From JBKBIP01 sp046297495 (GTDB lineage: Bacteria; Planctomycetota; Planctomycetia; Gemmatales; Gemmataceae): DNA of 64,000 bases. The stretch covers positions 1 through 64,000 of the forward strand of contig JBKBIP010000017.1 in the NCBI GenBank assembly GCA_046297495.1, in the 5' to 3' direction. Positions 9,077 through 18,201 of the stretch are shown piece by piece. Position 1 is the stretch's first letter, and every line of letters starts with the position of its first letter. The position numbers were made by a program, and so were the translations under genes. The notes beneath the pieces are model-generated. The model was not told where the DNA came from, ran no database searches, and saw only the letters and a program-made list of their open reading frames with translations.

Positions 9077-11143
9077 CTACGACTGCGCCAACTCCAATTG
9101 CTGCTTGGCGGCGGCGACGATGTTATCCACCGTGAAGCCGAATTTCTTGAGCAGCTCCTTCAATGGGGCCGAGGCGCCAAAGGTGCGCATGGCGATGGTG
9201 GCGCCCGTTAGGCCAACGTAGCGTTCCCAGCCGAACTCCGATGCTTGCTCGACCGCCACGCGGGCTTTGATGTGCGGCGGGATGATGGCGTGCTGGAACG
9301 GCAACGGCTGCTGGTGAAACAGCTCCCAGCACGGCATACTGACCACGCGAGCGCGGATTCCCTCGGCGGTAAGCCGCTCGTAAGCCTGCACGCACAGGGC
9401 TACCTCGCTGCCCGTCGCCAGGAGCAACACGTCCGGTTTTCCCCCCGGCGCGTCAGCCAATACGTAGGCTCCTTTGGATAGTCCCTTGGCAGGAGCGTAC
9501 TTGCTCCGGTCCAACGTCGGCAGCGCCTGCCGACTGAGGATCAAGGCCGCCGGTTGATGATGCAATTGCATGATGACGCGCCAGGCTTCGACCACTTCGT
9601 TGGCATCGCAGGGGCGAATCGTCAACAAGCCTGGAATGGCCCGCAGCGACGCGAGCTGCTCCACCGGCTGATGCGTGGGACCGTCCTCGCCGAGACCGAT
9701 GGAATCGTGGGTAAAAATGTAGATCACTGGCAGTTCCATCAAGGCGGCCAGGCGAATCGGTGCTCGGCCATAGTCGCTGAAGATCAGGAACCCGGAACCG
9801 TAAGGCCGGACCTTAACCAACGACATGCCATTGAGAATCGCCCCCATCGCGTGTTCCCGGATGCCGAAGTGGAAGTTGCGCCCGCTATAGCTGCCGGCCT
9901 CGAAATCGCCAGCCCCCGCGAAGGTCAGTCGCGTCTTGGTCGAGGGGAACAGGTCCGCCGCCCCGCCGAGCAACCACGGCACGTTTTGGGCCACGATATT
10001 GAGCACCTTGCCCGATGATTCGCGCGTGGCCAGACCTTTGGCATCGGTGGGAAACGTGGGCATGTCCTTGTCCCAACCTTCCGGCAGTTGCCGGGTCTGG
10101 ATGCGGTGCAGATGGTCGGCCAGCTGGGGATACTCCGCCTTGTACTTGTCAAACAGGGCCGTCCAGGCCGTGCGCAGTTGCAAGCCGCGCTGGCCTAGGT
10201 TGTCGGCGAAGTGACGTGGCACTTCCGGCGGCACCAGAAACTTAGCGTCCTCCGGCCAACCGTAGTTCCGTTTCGTCAGGCAAATCTCTTCTTCTCCCAG
10301 CGGCTCACCATGGGCGGCGCTGGTATCCTGCTTGTTGGGGGCGCCGTAGGCGATGTGACTATCGACGATGATCAGTGTGGGCCGGTCGGCGCAATTCAGG
10401 AACACGCGAATGGCCCGCTCCAGCATGTCTTGATCGTTGGCGTCGCCGACGCGGGTGACGTTCCAGCCGTAAGCGATGAAACGTGCCGCCACGTCGTCGC
10501 TAAACGTCAAGGCGGTGTGCCCCTCGATAGTGATGTGGTTGTTGTCATAAATCCAGCACAGGTTGGACAAGCCCAGGTGCCCCGCCAGCGACGCGGCCTC
10601 GTTGCTGATCCCTTCCATCATGCAGCCGTCGCCGGCCAAGGCATAGACGTTGAAATTGAACAACTCGAAACCGGGCTTGTTGAAGTGCTCGGCCAACCAC
10701 TTGCCAGCGATGGCCATGCCGACGCTCGTGGCCACTCCTTGTCCTAGCGGCCCCGTCGTCGTCTCGACGCCGCTGGTCCAGCGATATTCGGGATGGCCGG
10801 GACACTTGCTGTCCAGCTGGCGAAAGTGCTTGATGTCATCGAGCGTCACCGACGGCTTGCCGATCTGCTCGTAATCAGCGTTGACCGCCTTCACGCCGGT
10901 CAGGTGCAGCAGCGAATACAACAGCATCGACGCATGACCCGCCGACAGCACGAAGCGGTCGCGATTGGGCCAAATCGGGTCTTCGGGATCGAAGCGCAGA
11001 AAGTGGTTCCACAAGCAATAGGCCACCGGCGCCATGGCCATCGGCGTTCCCGGATGCCCGGAGTTGGCCGCCTGCACCGCATCCATCGACAACGTGCGAA
11101 TAGTATTGATGCACAACTGATCCAGCCGTTGTTGTTCGTTCAT
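9077..11143 (-). CDS. tkt: Transketolase
   Basis: A 688-residue thiamine-diphosphate enzyme of the non-oxidative pentose phosphate pathway that moves two-carbon ketol units between sugar phosphates. Visible: AANSGHPGTPMAMAP near the N-terminus, the ThDP motif GDGCMMEG...NN (GDGC to YDNN), PLGQGVATSVG, and the central pyrimidine-domain segment IREHAMGAILNG with the conserved Glu, then DSIGLGEDGPTHQPVEQ. Length is typical. ATG 11143 is chosen because the 33 extra upstream codons do not belong to the family and AAAGGAAAAG precedes this ATG. zwf and pgl are elsewhere in the window. Confidence 0.95.
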   Translation of the reverse strand: MNEQQRLDQLCINTIRTLSMDAVQAANSGHPGTPMAMAPVAYCLWNHFLRFDPEDPIWPNRDRFVLSAGHASMLLYSLLHLTGVKAVNADYEQIGKPSVTLDDIKHFRQLDSKCPGHPEYRWTSGVETTTGPLGQGVATSVGMAIAGKWLAEHFNKPGFELFNFNVYALAGDGCMMEGISNEAASLAGHLGLSNLCWIYDNNHITIEGHTALTFSDDVAARFIAYGWNVTRVGDANDQDMLERAIRVFLNCADRPTLIIVDSHIAYGAPNKQDTSAAHGEPLGEEEICLTKRNYGWPEDAKFLVPPEVPRHFADNLGQRGLQLRTAWTALFDKYKAEYPQLADHLHRIQTRQLPEGWDKDMPTFPTDAKGLATRESSGKVLNIVAQNVPWLLGGAADLFPSTKTRLTFAGAGDFEAGSYSGRNFHFGIREHAMGAILNGMSLVKVRPYGSGFLIFSDYGRAPIRLAALMELPVIYIFTHDSIGLGEDGPTHQPVEQLASLRAIPGLLTIRPCDANEVVEAWRVIMQLHHQPAALILSRQALPTLDRSKYAPAKGLSKGAYVLADAPGGKPDVLLLATGSEVALCVQAYERLTAEGIRARVVSMPCWELFHQQPLPFQHAIIPPHIKARVAVEQASEFGWERYVGLTGATIAMRTFGASAPLKELLKKFGFTVDNIVAAAKQQLELAQS

Positions 11144-11626
11144 GGTGCTTTTCCTTTCTGGAAAGTTGGCCCCGACCGCGAACCGGGACACCGGACTACC
11201 ACCAAGCCAGACCACCCGCAGGGTGATTATAGGAAACGGCACTCGAATGGCGTTCCCCTTTCTCCCGGTGGCTGATGTTGGGGAATCCTGGTCTTAGGCA
11301 CGGCGGCGACGAGAAAGGTAGAATAATAGAGAAGCCGATGTCCCAGCTTTCTTCCTTCTCCATCCACAAAATGATTGTTTCATTCTTCCATTCCACCCCA
11401 CCCCCCTAGTGGGGCAAGAGTTGATCGGACGTGGAATGAAAAGGGGGCGGCGATCAGCAAGCCAACCCCATCAGGATCGCTCCTAATGACCATGATGGTT
11501 AGTTTTCGTGGGTTTCAAGCGGCGTGCTTGGTAGTAGGTAGGCACTTGCTCGCGCGGCGTGCTCGGTGGAATACTTCCTGCCCGGGAACCTCAATCCCAA
11601 GCAAAGTCAGGGCCTATGCCACGCGG
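11144..11626. other. 483-bp gap holding a 36-nt dispersed repeat
   Basis: Separates the peptidase-like gene and tkt, both read leftwards, so it should contain the tkt promoter. The one clear structure is a copy of a 36-nt element (11371-11406) shared with 49507-49542, next to a small hairpin CCCCAC/GTGGGG (11396-11414). Short open frames here show no recognisable product. Confidence 0.5.
11371..11406 (-). repeat. Dispersed 36-nt element, copy 1
   Basis: Read on the minus strand it begins GGGGGGTGGGGTGG and ends AATGAAACAATCAT. It matches 49507-49542 at 31 of 36 positions. Confidence 0.75.
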
Positions 11627-12799
11627 TCACGGATACGGATAACCAATCGGCGACATTGTTAAGGGGCGCGCTGAGGGGGCTGGAGATGGCATGGGGGGCG
11701 GAGGGACGTATTGCGGCGGTCCCAGACGCACCGTGGGGGGCGGGCCGGCCGAGGCGGGTTCCCAAGCTGGAGGCGCGGGCGGGGGCGCCACGACGGAGCC
11801 GGACGTGTAGCCCGCGGGGGGCGGCGCATACGGCGGCAGGTAATCCGGTTGTGACCTTGGCTCCCGCGCCCAACTGCCGACAGTGTCCTCATCGGGAGAT
11901 TGGCCGCGAATGATCGGTTGTGGCGGCGCCAGCACGGGTTGCGCCGGCGGCAAGGTGTGGCGTGCCATCGCGGGATTGGCGGCGGGGGCCGAAGGACGCG
12001 TGTTCAAGGCCAAGCCGGCGGCGGGTTGCGCCCCGGGCTGGGTGTTGTGGGCCAAGTCGACTGGGGCCTGCTTGGTGCGGCGCATGTGATCCAGCCAGGC
12101 TTGCTCCAATTCCTCGACGTTGCGATAGCGGTAGTAGTGCTGGGCAGCGCTGTCCCAACCATATGCCATGCCGTGGCCGACGAAACGCAAGAACGTCTGC
12201 CGGTCGCTGTTGCCCACCAAGAAACTCGTCACCGAAAAACCTTGGGCATACAGGGCCATCACATCGCTGGGATATTCCTTCAAGGCGAACAAGCGGCGCA
12301 ACGGCATGGCTCGCCCCGGTGTGTTCAGGATTTGCCGGCACAAGCGATCGTGCCGAGTCCGTTCGGCGTCATCCTCGGACAGGACGGCCCCCCCTTCATC
12401 CGCCCAACGGGGCACGGGTCGGCGGAAGTGAAAGGCGAAAACGGTATGAGTCACTTCATGGGGTAGGACGCTGTTCAACACCCGTTCCAGGGAACCTTCA
12501 ATCTGCATCTGCTGGCTCAACACCGGGCCGCCGCGCGGATCGAACGCGAACGACGTGGCGCCGCCGGCGCCTCCCATGGTCACGGTGACACGTAGCGGAC
12601 AAGGTTGCGGCCAAGGGGGCATCTCCTGCCCCAGCCACTCCAGCGCCTTCTCGCGGCGATAGCGCTCCGCCAGTTGGCCGACTTGCTGCGCGATCTGCGG
12701 CGTGGCGGCCTCGACGACGAAGTTGGTGGTGCGGTACGATGCGCCGGTACAAGCCAGCACTCCGGCCAGAATCAAGACCAGCGATTGGCGGCGAGCCAT
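11627..12799 (-). CDS. Putative secreted peptidase-MA-like metalloprotease with Pro-rich tail
   Basis: A 390-residue protein. An N-terminal export signal (SLVLILAGVLACTG), possibly a lipobox around Cys17, leads into a domain carrying HEVTHTVFAFHF (about residues 114-125) and, about 13 residues later, RWADEGGAV. The HExxH pattern with a downstream Glu is the zinc site of gluzincin-type peptidases such as the peptidase MA group. From about residue 245 the chain turns into a low-complexity Pro/Ala-rich tail, suited to surface exposure or wall attachment. Active residues are present, so activity is plausible; the substrate is unknown. Confidence 0.65.
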   Translation of the reverse strand: MARRQSLVLILAGVLACTGASYRTTNFVVEAATPQIAQQVGQLAERYRREKALEWLGQEMPPWPQPCPLRVTVTMGGAGGATSFAFDPRGGPVLSQQMQIEGSLERVLNSVLPHEVTHTVFAFHFRRPVPRWADEGGAVLSEDDAERTRHDRLCRQILNTPGRAMPLRRLFALKEYPSDVMALYAQGFSVTSFLVGNSDRQTFLRFVGHGMAYGWDSAAQHYYRYRNVEELEQAWLDHMRRTKQAPVDLAHNTQPGAQPAAGLALNTRPSAPAANPAMARHTLPPAQPVLAPPQPIIRGQSPDEDTVGSWAREPRSQPDYLPPYAPPPAGYTSGSVVAPPPAPPAWEPASAGPPPTVRLGPPQYVPPPPMPSPAPSARPLTMSPIGYPYP

Positions 12800-13307
12800 G
12801 CCCTCAGGCCTCCGAAAGGGGCGTCGGATAGGGAGAACGCGCGGAGTTGCTCAAGCTCCAAGATGACAGGTCCGTCGCAAGTTTACCGCAAAAGTTGAGC
12901 CAAGGCCGACCTGGAGCGGCAATTTTTCTTCAAGTCCGCGTCTAAGAATCGGTGTGGAACGAAGTTAAGGATTGCTCCAGCCGGCAGCACCACTGCCGCC
13001 GTCACTCTGCGTGTTGTAAGTTTTACGACCGCTTCTTTCAAACCACGAAAGAAGGGGGAAAGAAGAGGAAAGCGCGCGAGCCGTTGCTGGCGCGTCCGGC
13101 AAACGGAGGATCATTTTTTAGTGCCGGAGAGTGATAAATGCCGCCGACAACCCAGATTGTCCAAGCCGTGACCGTTAGGGAGTGGGGGAAAGACGCAACC
13201 ACTCTAACGGTCGCGGCGCGGAGTTGCTTTCGGACCGGAGCAATACGTGGAAAAACATCACGGGGAGGCATCCGCCCCCCCGCTCGCCGAGAAGTGTTCA
13301 AACCGAC
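12800..13307. other. 508-bp gap downstream of the signalling cluster
   Basis: Lies between the phosphatase gene that ends the signalling cluster and the peptidase gene, both leftward. It should contain the peptidase promoter. An inverted repeat at 13170-13212 is the only clear structure. Short open frames here show no product. Confidence 0.45.
13170..13212. repeat. Hairpin after the phosphatase gene
   Basis: Arms 13170-13185 and 13199-13212 pair as GACCGTTAG/CTAACGGTC plus AGTGG/CCACT, with a 2-nt bulge and 13-nt loop. It lies about 95 nt past the stop of the PP2C gene. No U-run follows, so a terminator role is uncertain. Confidence 0.45.
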
Positions 13308-15509
13308 TCAAGTGGCTCGCACCACGACCACAGTGGAATTGTCCGTGGCGCCGTACATGTTGACCAAGTTGACCAGACGCCGTGCGGCGATCTGCGCGGA
13401 GCCGGCTTCCAGCTGCAACATCTCGCGCAGCTCGTCATTTTTCACATGGTTGGTCAGACCGTCCGAGCAAACCAAGACCCAATCCCCCGCCTTGATCGGG
13501 GCGTGATACACATCTGGTTCCACGAAGGGACGACCGCCGATGGCCTGTTGCAATTCCGAGCGTCGTGGATGGGTCTCCGCTTCCTCGGGCGTGAGCTGCC
13601 CCAATTCCACGAGACGATTCACCAAGGTTTGATCGCGCGTCAACTGCTTGATGTGGCCGCCGCTCAACAGATAGGTCCGGCTGTCACCGACATGACCGAT
13701 GACAATGTTATAGCCGTCGATATAGACGACTTCAGCGGTGCAGCCCATGCCACGCCGTCCGATCCCTTTTTGCGGGGCTTCGTAGACCACCTTGTTCGCT
13801 TCCTTGAGGGCAGCCAAGAGAACTTTCTTGATGTCCTCGATGTTGCATTTTTCCGGCGCGGGCGGCGGACCACCGGCGAGAGCGGAGAACATCTCTTGTT
13901 GCAGCAGATACTTGCGCAACGTTTGGATGGCCAGCACCGAGGCGATCTCTCCGGCCTCGTAGCCGCCCATGCCATCCGCCAGCAGCACCAAGGCATATTC
14001 CCGGAAATCGTCCTGGTTGGACTCGGCGACGTGCATCACGCCGAAAGCATCCTCGTTGCCGGTACGGACGATGCCTGTGGTGGTCCAGGAGGCCATTTCC
14101 AAGCGGACATGATCCAGCGACTGTTGGCAGACTTCCAAAGCCCGGATCAATTCACTGAAACCGGTGGCGTCTTGCTTGGCGGCTTCGTCCGTGGGAAAGC
14201 GGGCAGCCACTTCCCGATGGAAGGTCTTGAACAGCAAGCGCGCCAACAAGGGGTGGACATCGGGGAAACGGGCGATGAACGGCTTGGGCACCCCTTGACG
14301 CTCGAAATCCATCTCAGTTAGCTCCCGTCCCATGTTGAGCGAGTACACGGTGGCCCCGAAGCTATAGAGCGCGGCGCGGGCATCGGCGGTGGCGCTGTTG
14401 AGGATCAAATCGGGGGGCGTGTACAGCGACGCCCGCAACGGGGGATGGGGGGGCAACGGCAAGGGGAGCAAGTCGCTCAAATCATTGACTACCGCTTGAC
14501 CGTCTTCCCGAATCGTGATCAGGTCCGGCCGCAGCGCTTCCAGAATGGCGCCGTGCGCGTGCAGTTGTTTCAAGCCCTCGGCGATTTGTTTGAGCCAGCC
14601 GTAGCGTTGGCGGGAATCGGCCGTCGGATCGTCCCAGGCATCCCACAGGACTTGCCCGGCGGGAACCTCTTCGATGAGGTAGTCAAAGCCATTTTCGACG
14701 CAGGAATCGAGAATGCGCGGCAGCGCGGGGTGCTGGGCCTGAGTCAGTAGCTCGCGTTCCCAGGCCACGTTGGGCCAGGCGGATTCCGCTGCTTCGGCGA
14801 CCAATTCCGGGGTGGCCGACGGCATATCGAAATCGGGCAGGATGTCCTCATTGTCGTCGTCAGCCACCATTTCCGCCACTTCCTCGATCTCTTCCACTTC
14901 CTCGATGGGGGCAGGAGCCGGTCCGCGCAGGATGACGACGGGAGTTGCCGTGTCACGATCCTGTCCCCGATACCGGCAAACCCCTTCGCGCTCCCAAATC
15001 ATTTCCCCGATCAGGTAACGGCCCTTGACCATCGTACCGGCCTCCGGTGCGGCGTTCGACTGAGGCGTCGCGGTTCCCCCGGTCGCGGCCGTGGCGGGGA
15101 AGAGAAAGCCACAATCCATGCAATAAGGTTGGGAATCCTGACGCACCGCGCTGCAAATCGGGCAGTGTTGCGGAACGGCAGGCGCTTCGGACACGGCGGG
15201 CGAAGCCGGCGCGGCTTCCGCCACGGCGGCGGGAGGGGTCTCGGCCATCACGGCGGGCGAGTCGTTCGCGACGGCTTCCGCCACGGGGGCCGCTTCCGCC
15301 GTCACCGGGATGGCAACCGGAGCGGCCGTGTTGCCTGGAGGCGTCGCCACGGGAATTGCTTCGGGAACGGCGGCCCCTTCGGGTTGGTTCGGTGCGGCCG
15401 AGTCGGTCGCATTGTCGGCTCCCTCTGCCGAATGGATCATGCCGCGTAAACGAGCCAGCATCGAGGATTGCCCAGAGCTGCTTGACGGGTGCGAAGGATT
15501 GGATGCCAT
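13308..15509 (-). CDS. Pseudokinase-PP2C phosphatase fusion with zinc ribbon
   Basis: A 733-residue protein. Order: an Ala/Pro/Val-rich disordered N-terminus (1-110); a four-Cys zinc ribbon CPIC...CMDC (about 115-132); a kinase-like domain (about 160-430); and a PP2C Ser/Thr phosphatase (about 470-733). The phosphatase looks intact: RTGNEDAFG, LLADGMGGYEAGE, GHVGDSRTYL, LVCSDGLTNHV and DNSTVVV. The kinase-like part looks dead: the HRD loop is replaced by LEALRPDLITI, DFG by NDLSDL, and no VAxK lysine is seen. It should remove phosphates placed by the neighbouring kinase, with the pseudokinase as docking or sensing module. Last gene of the cluster. Confidence 0.85.
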   Translation of the reverse strand: MASNPSHPSSSSGQSSMLARLRGMIHSAEGADNATDSAAPNQPEGAAVPEAIPVATPPGNTAAPVAIPVTAEAAPVAEAVANDSPAVMAETPPAAVAEAAPASPAVSEAPAVPQHCPICSAVRQDSQPYCMDCGFLFPATAATGGTATPQSNAAPEAGTMVKGRYLIGEMIWEREGVCRYRGQDRDTATPVVILRGPAPAPIEEVEEIEEVAEMVADDDNEDILPDFDMPSATPELVAEAAESAWPNVAWERELLTQAQHPALPRILDSCVENGFDYLIEEVPAGQVLWDAWDDPTADSRQRYGWLKQIAEGLKQLHAHGAILEALRPDLITIREDGQAVVNDLSDLLPLPLPPHPPLRASLYTPPDLILNSATADARAALYSFGATVYSLNMGRELTEMDFERQGVPKPFIARFPDVHPLLARLLFKTFHREVAARFPTDEAAKQDATGFSELIRALEVCQQSLDHVRLEMASWTTTGIVRTGNEDAFGVMHVAESNQDDFREYALVLLADGMGGYEAGEIASVLAIQTLRKYLLQQEMFSALAGGPPPAPEKCNIEDIKKVLLAALKEANKVVYEAPQKGIGRRGMGCTAEVVYIDGYNIVIGHVGDSRTYLLSGGHIKQLTRDQTLVNRLVELGQLTPEEAETHPRRSELQQAIGGRPFVEPDVYHAPIKAGDWVLVCSDGLTNHVKNDELREMLQLEAGSAQIAARRLVNLVNMYGATDNSTVVVVRAT

Positions 15510-15563
15510 GATTCTTGTTGTGGTCTCTCAGCTAGTGGTCAACATGAGTGGTAATGGGCTGGT

Positions 15564-15609
15564 GATGTATCGTTTCGCGCCGGCTCGTCCTTGTCTGCGC
15601 CAAACCATC
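15564..15609. repeat. Dispersed palindromic element, diverged copy
   Basis: Left arm GATGTATCGTTTCGCGC (15564-15580) and right arm GCGCCAAACCATC (15597-15609) pair imperfectly. It sits in the 138-bp gap between the kinase and phosphatase genes. Confidence 0.55.
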
Positions 15610-15647
15610 TCTTCCCAACGAATTTTTTCCCGGGCGCCAGCGTGCGA

Positions 15648-17126
15648 TCAGCGCAGACGGTTGCCGCAATAAATACAGCAGCGGCTGCCCATCCGGTTGA
15701 TCTTGCCGCAATGGTGGCAGATTAACTTGGCGTCCGTTAAACCTTCCGCGCACTTGGTGCAGTATGGTTCACGTACCTTGTTCACCGTTTTACATTTGGG
15801 ACAGGTCTTTTCCTTGGTGACGGTCTTCTTTTCCAGGTCCGCCTTGAATTCCTCGGCAGTGAAGTAGCGGTCGTTGCAATCCTCGGCCAAGTTGATTTTG
15901 ATGAGTTCAAAGAACCAGCGATATTCCGCGGGAATTGCGCCATTGCCGGCCGAGAGCTGTTCCTCGATCTCCACCGCCGTGTGGAAGCCTTCGGGGGATT
16001 TGCCGGTCACCAGATGGTACAGCGTTCCCGCTAAGGCGAAGAGGTCGCTGCGCGGCTCTGGTTTGCCGATGATCTGTTCCGGGGGAGCGTAGCCTTCGGT
16101 GAAGACACGGGTTTTGGCGGCCAAGCGTTCCTTGCTTCCCATGCGGCCGATGTCGCGGGCGGTGCCGAAGTCGATCATCTTGATCGTCGTTTCATCCTCG
16201 AGCAACATGATGTTGTCAGGCTTTAAGTCCCGATGCACGAGGGGCGGATTTTGCCCATGCATGTGGGACAACACATCGCAAATGCTTTTGCCCCATTCGA
16301 TCACCCGCTCGATGGGGAATGGCTTATTATCGTCATTCTCCATGATTTTGAGCAGGTCCTGCCCCTTGATGAATTCCAACACCAAGTGGGCTTTCTGTCC
16401 TTCCTCGATGAAATCATAGACGCGCGGCACGATGGCGACCGATTCGAGCGAGCGCAGGATTTCCGACTCCCGGCGGAAGAAATTGAGACGGATGGCGAAT
16501 TCCTGGGGATCGGGACAGATCATTTCCTTGACGGCCACAGGACGGTCGTTGCTCTTGATATCCGTGGCGAGATATACGGCGCCGAAGCCCCCCACCGCCA
16601 GCTGCCGTTCGATGCGATAGCGGTCGTGCAAGACGGTGCCGGAAGCGATGGGCAACGGCGTACCGCAACGCTGACAGTTGCGATCCGTGGGAGAATTGGC
16701 CACGCCGCACGCCGGGTTGGGGCACAGGCTCGGCGTGCCAGCGGGGGCCTCGTCGGCTTCAGTCTGCAACATGTAGCCGCAGTCCATGCAGGCCACGGCT
16801 CCCGGCAACAACTCCGCGCTGCACGCCGGGCAATTCGAGGGAGTTCCCGACGTCGCCGCGGACGATGACGATTCAAACAGGTCGATGCTGTCGCTTGACT
16901 TGGGGCGGGTCGTCTCGGTGCTGGCAGCGGACGCCGTCGCGGCGGCCGCTGAGGTCGCCGCCACTCCCGCCGCCGCGCTGCCCACGGCGGCAGCGGCTGG
17001 CTCGCGCCCCTTGACCTCGGCAGTGAACGGTTTCTTACAGCCCGGACAGCGGACTTGTTTACCAATCACCTTATCCGGGATTTGAATCGATTTTTGACAA
17101 TGCGGGCAACGACTAACCTGAGGCAT
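15648..17126 (-). CDS. Ser/Thr protein kinase flanked by zinc ribbons
   Basis: A 492-residue Hanks-type kinase. Order: zinc ribbon CPHC...CPGC (6-31); Ala/Thr-rich linker; ribbon CPAC...CMDC (about 95-115); ribbon around CQRCG (about 135-155); kinase domain (about 167-420); and paired ribbons CPKC...CTKC and CHHC...CIYC (about 440-492). The kinase looks active: the glycine loop AVGGFGAVYLA, VAVKEM with the ATP lysine, HRDLKPDN, MIDFGTARD and YAPPEQ. No membrane segment is visible, so it should act in the cytoplasm. The FHA proteins and the fused PP2C next to it are the obvious partners. Confidence 0.92.
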   Translation of the reverse strand: MPQVSRCPHCQKSIQIPDKVIGKQVRCPGCKKPFTAEVKGREPAAAAVGSAAAGVAATSAAAATASAASTETTRPKSSDSIDLFESSSSAATSGTPSNCPACSAELLPGAVACMDCGYMLQTEADEAPAGTPSLCPNPACGVANSPTDRNCQRCGTPLPIASGTVLHDRYRIERQLAVGGFGAVYLATDIKSNDRPVAVKEMICPDPQEFAIRLNFFRRESEILRSLESVAIVPRVYDFIEEGQKAHLVLEFIKGQDLLKIMENDDNKPFPIERVIEWGKSICDVLSHMHGQNPPLVHRDLKPDNIMLLEDETTIKMIDFGTARDIGRMGSKERLAAKTRVFTEGYAPPEQIIGKPEPRSDLFALAGTLYHLVTGKSPEGFHTAVEIEEQLSAGNGAIPAEYRWFFELIKINLAEDCNDRYFTAEEFKADLEKKTVTKEKTCPKCKTVNKVREPYCTKCAEGLTDAKLICHHCGKINRMGSRCCIYCGNRLR

Positions 17127-17248
17127 TGGTGTCTCTCAAATGTAAGGCGAATCCAAGGGCACTTCAGGAACCAACCGCGAACAGCGGGGACTTCTGACGT
17201 TCTCAAACTCCGCTGGAGTACGACAATGAGGCCATTACTTCGGCGAGA

Positions 17249-18145
17249 CTATTTTCGTTTTTGCCGCTCCTCGAACCGCAGCACATTCTTACCAAGCCGA
17301 ATCATGTCACCAGACCGGAGCGGGGTTGGACCGGAGATGCGTTCGTCGTTGATGAAGGTGCCGCTGGGGGTGTTCAAATCCTCCAGGATGAAACGATTAT
17401 TTTTGTTAAGGATGCGGGCGTGTTTCTTTTCCACGGCATTATCGCCGAAGATGCCCAGATCGCAACCCTCGGCCCGGCCAATGACGAACTCGGGCTTGGA
17501 CAAGATCAAGTCGCGCCCTGGCCGGAAACCCGCTTCGACGCGCAGCCAGGCTTCCTTGGCGATGATCTGCGCCAAGCCGATCAACAGCCCGATGCAGGCT
17601 CCTAAAATGACGAGGTTGGTGGCCAGCGTGCTGCGCGGCAAGTAACCCCGAATGCCGACGAAATCGAGCAGGTCGAAGAGGACGCCGCCGACCAGGCCGC
17701 CCACGGTGCCGCCGATCAAGCCATAGAGGACCTTGCGAATGGCATAGCGCTGTCCTTGTCCTGTCGTGAAAGCGCGCACCATGTCGAACATGCCAATGGC
17801 GATGCCGATGGTCATCCCGACGAGGACCCAACCGAATGAACGCACCGACACGACGTATTCAAAGATCAAAGCGCCGAACAAGCCGCTGATCATGCCGCCG
17901 ACCAGGCCAACCGCGACACTGAGACCGACGCGGGCGAAGCGTTGGGCGCCAGTGGCATTCAAGTAGGCATCCACGCTGCCAATGCCAATGCCCAAAAACA
18001 ACCCCATGACGCCGGCGATGACGGCCGTGGACAGCATTCCCGCCGGCACGTAAGGGATGACCACGAATTGCGCGAACGCCCACGCTAGGAAAGCCGCCCA
18101 GGCGCCGAACAAGGCACAATAATACACAAAGAGTTTGAATGACAT
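17249..18145 (-). CDS. Membrane protein with C-terminal FHA domain (copy 1)
   Basis: A 298-residue protein with about six membrane helices in residues 1-200, many Gly-rich (GLVGGMISGLFGALI, GLIGGTVGGLVGGVL), and an FHA domain at about 205-295. FHA domains read phosphothreonine. Here FVIGRAEGCDLGIFG keeps the key Gly-Arg, but the usual Ser before HA is Glu (AVEKKHARI) and the Asn of the NGT turn is Ser (TPSGTFIN). It is paralogous to the gene at 21154-22080, and each follows a receptor-like gene, here with a 56-bp gap. Binding may therefore be phospho-independent or altered. Confidence 0.85.
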   Translation of the reverse strand: MSFKLFVYYCALFGAWAAFLAWAFAQFVVIPYVPAGMLSTAVIAGVMGLFLGIGIGSVDAYLNATGAQRFARVGLSVAVGLVGGMISGLFGALIFEYVVSVRSFGWVLVGMTIGIAIGMFDMVRAFTTGQGQRYAIRKVLYGLIGGTVGGLVGGVLFDLLDFVGIRGYLPRSTLATNLVILGACIGLLIGLAQIIAKEAWLRVEAGFRPGRDLILSKPEFVIGRAEGCDLGIFGDNAVEKKHARILNKNNRFILEDLNTPSGTFINDERISGPTPLRSGDMIRLGKNVLRFEERQKRK

Positions 18146-18201
18146 TGTGGAGACTTACCTCATACCATCAAAGGGCGCCCACCGCCAAGCAACACGACAC
18201 T

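Noticed and set aside
13182..14321. 379-codon open frame on the plus strand
   Set aside because: Antisense to the PP2C gene, whose catalytic motifs are in the minus frame; no recognisable product.
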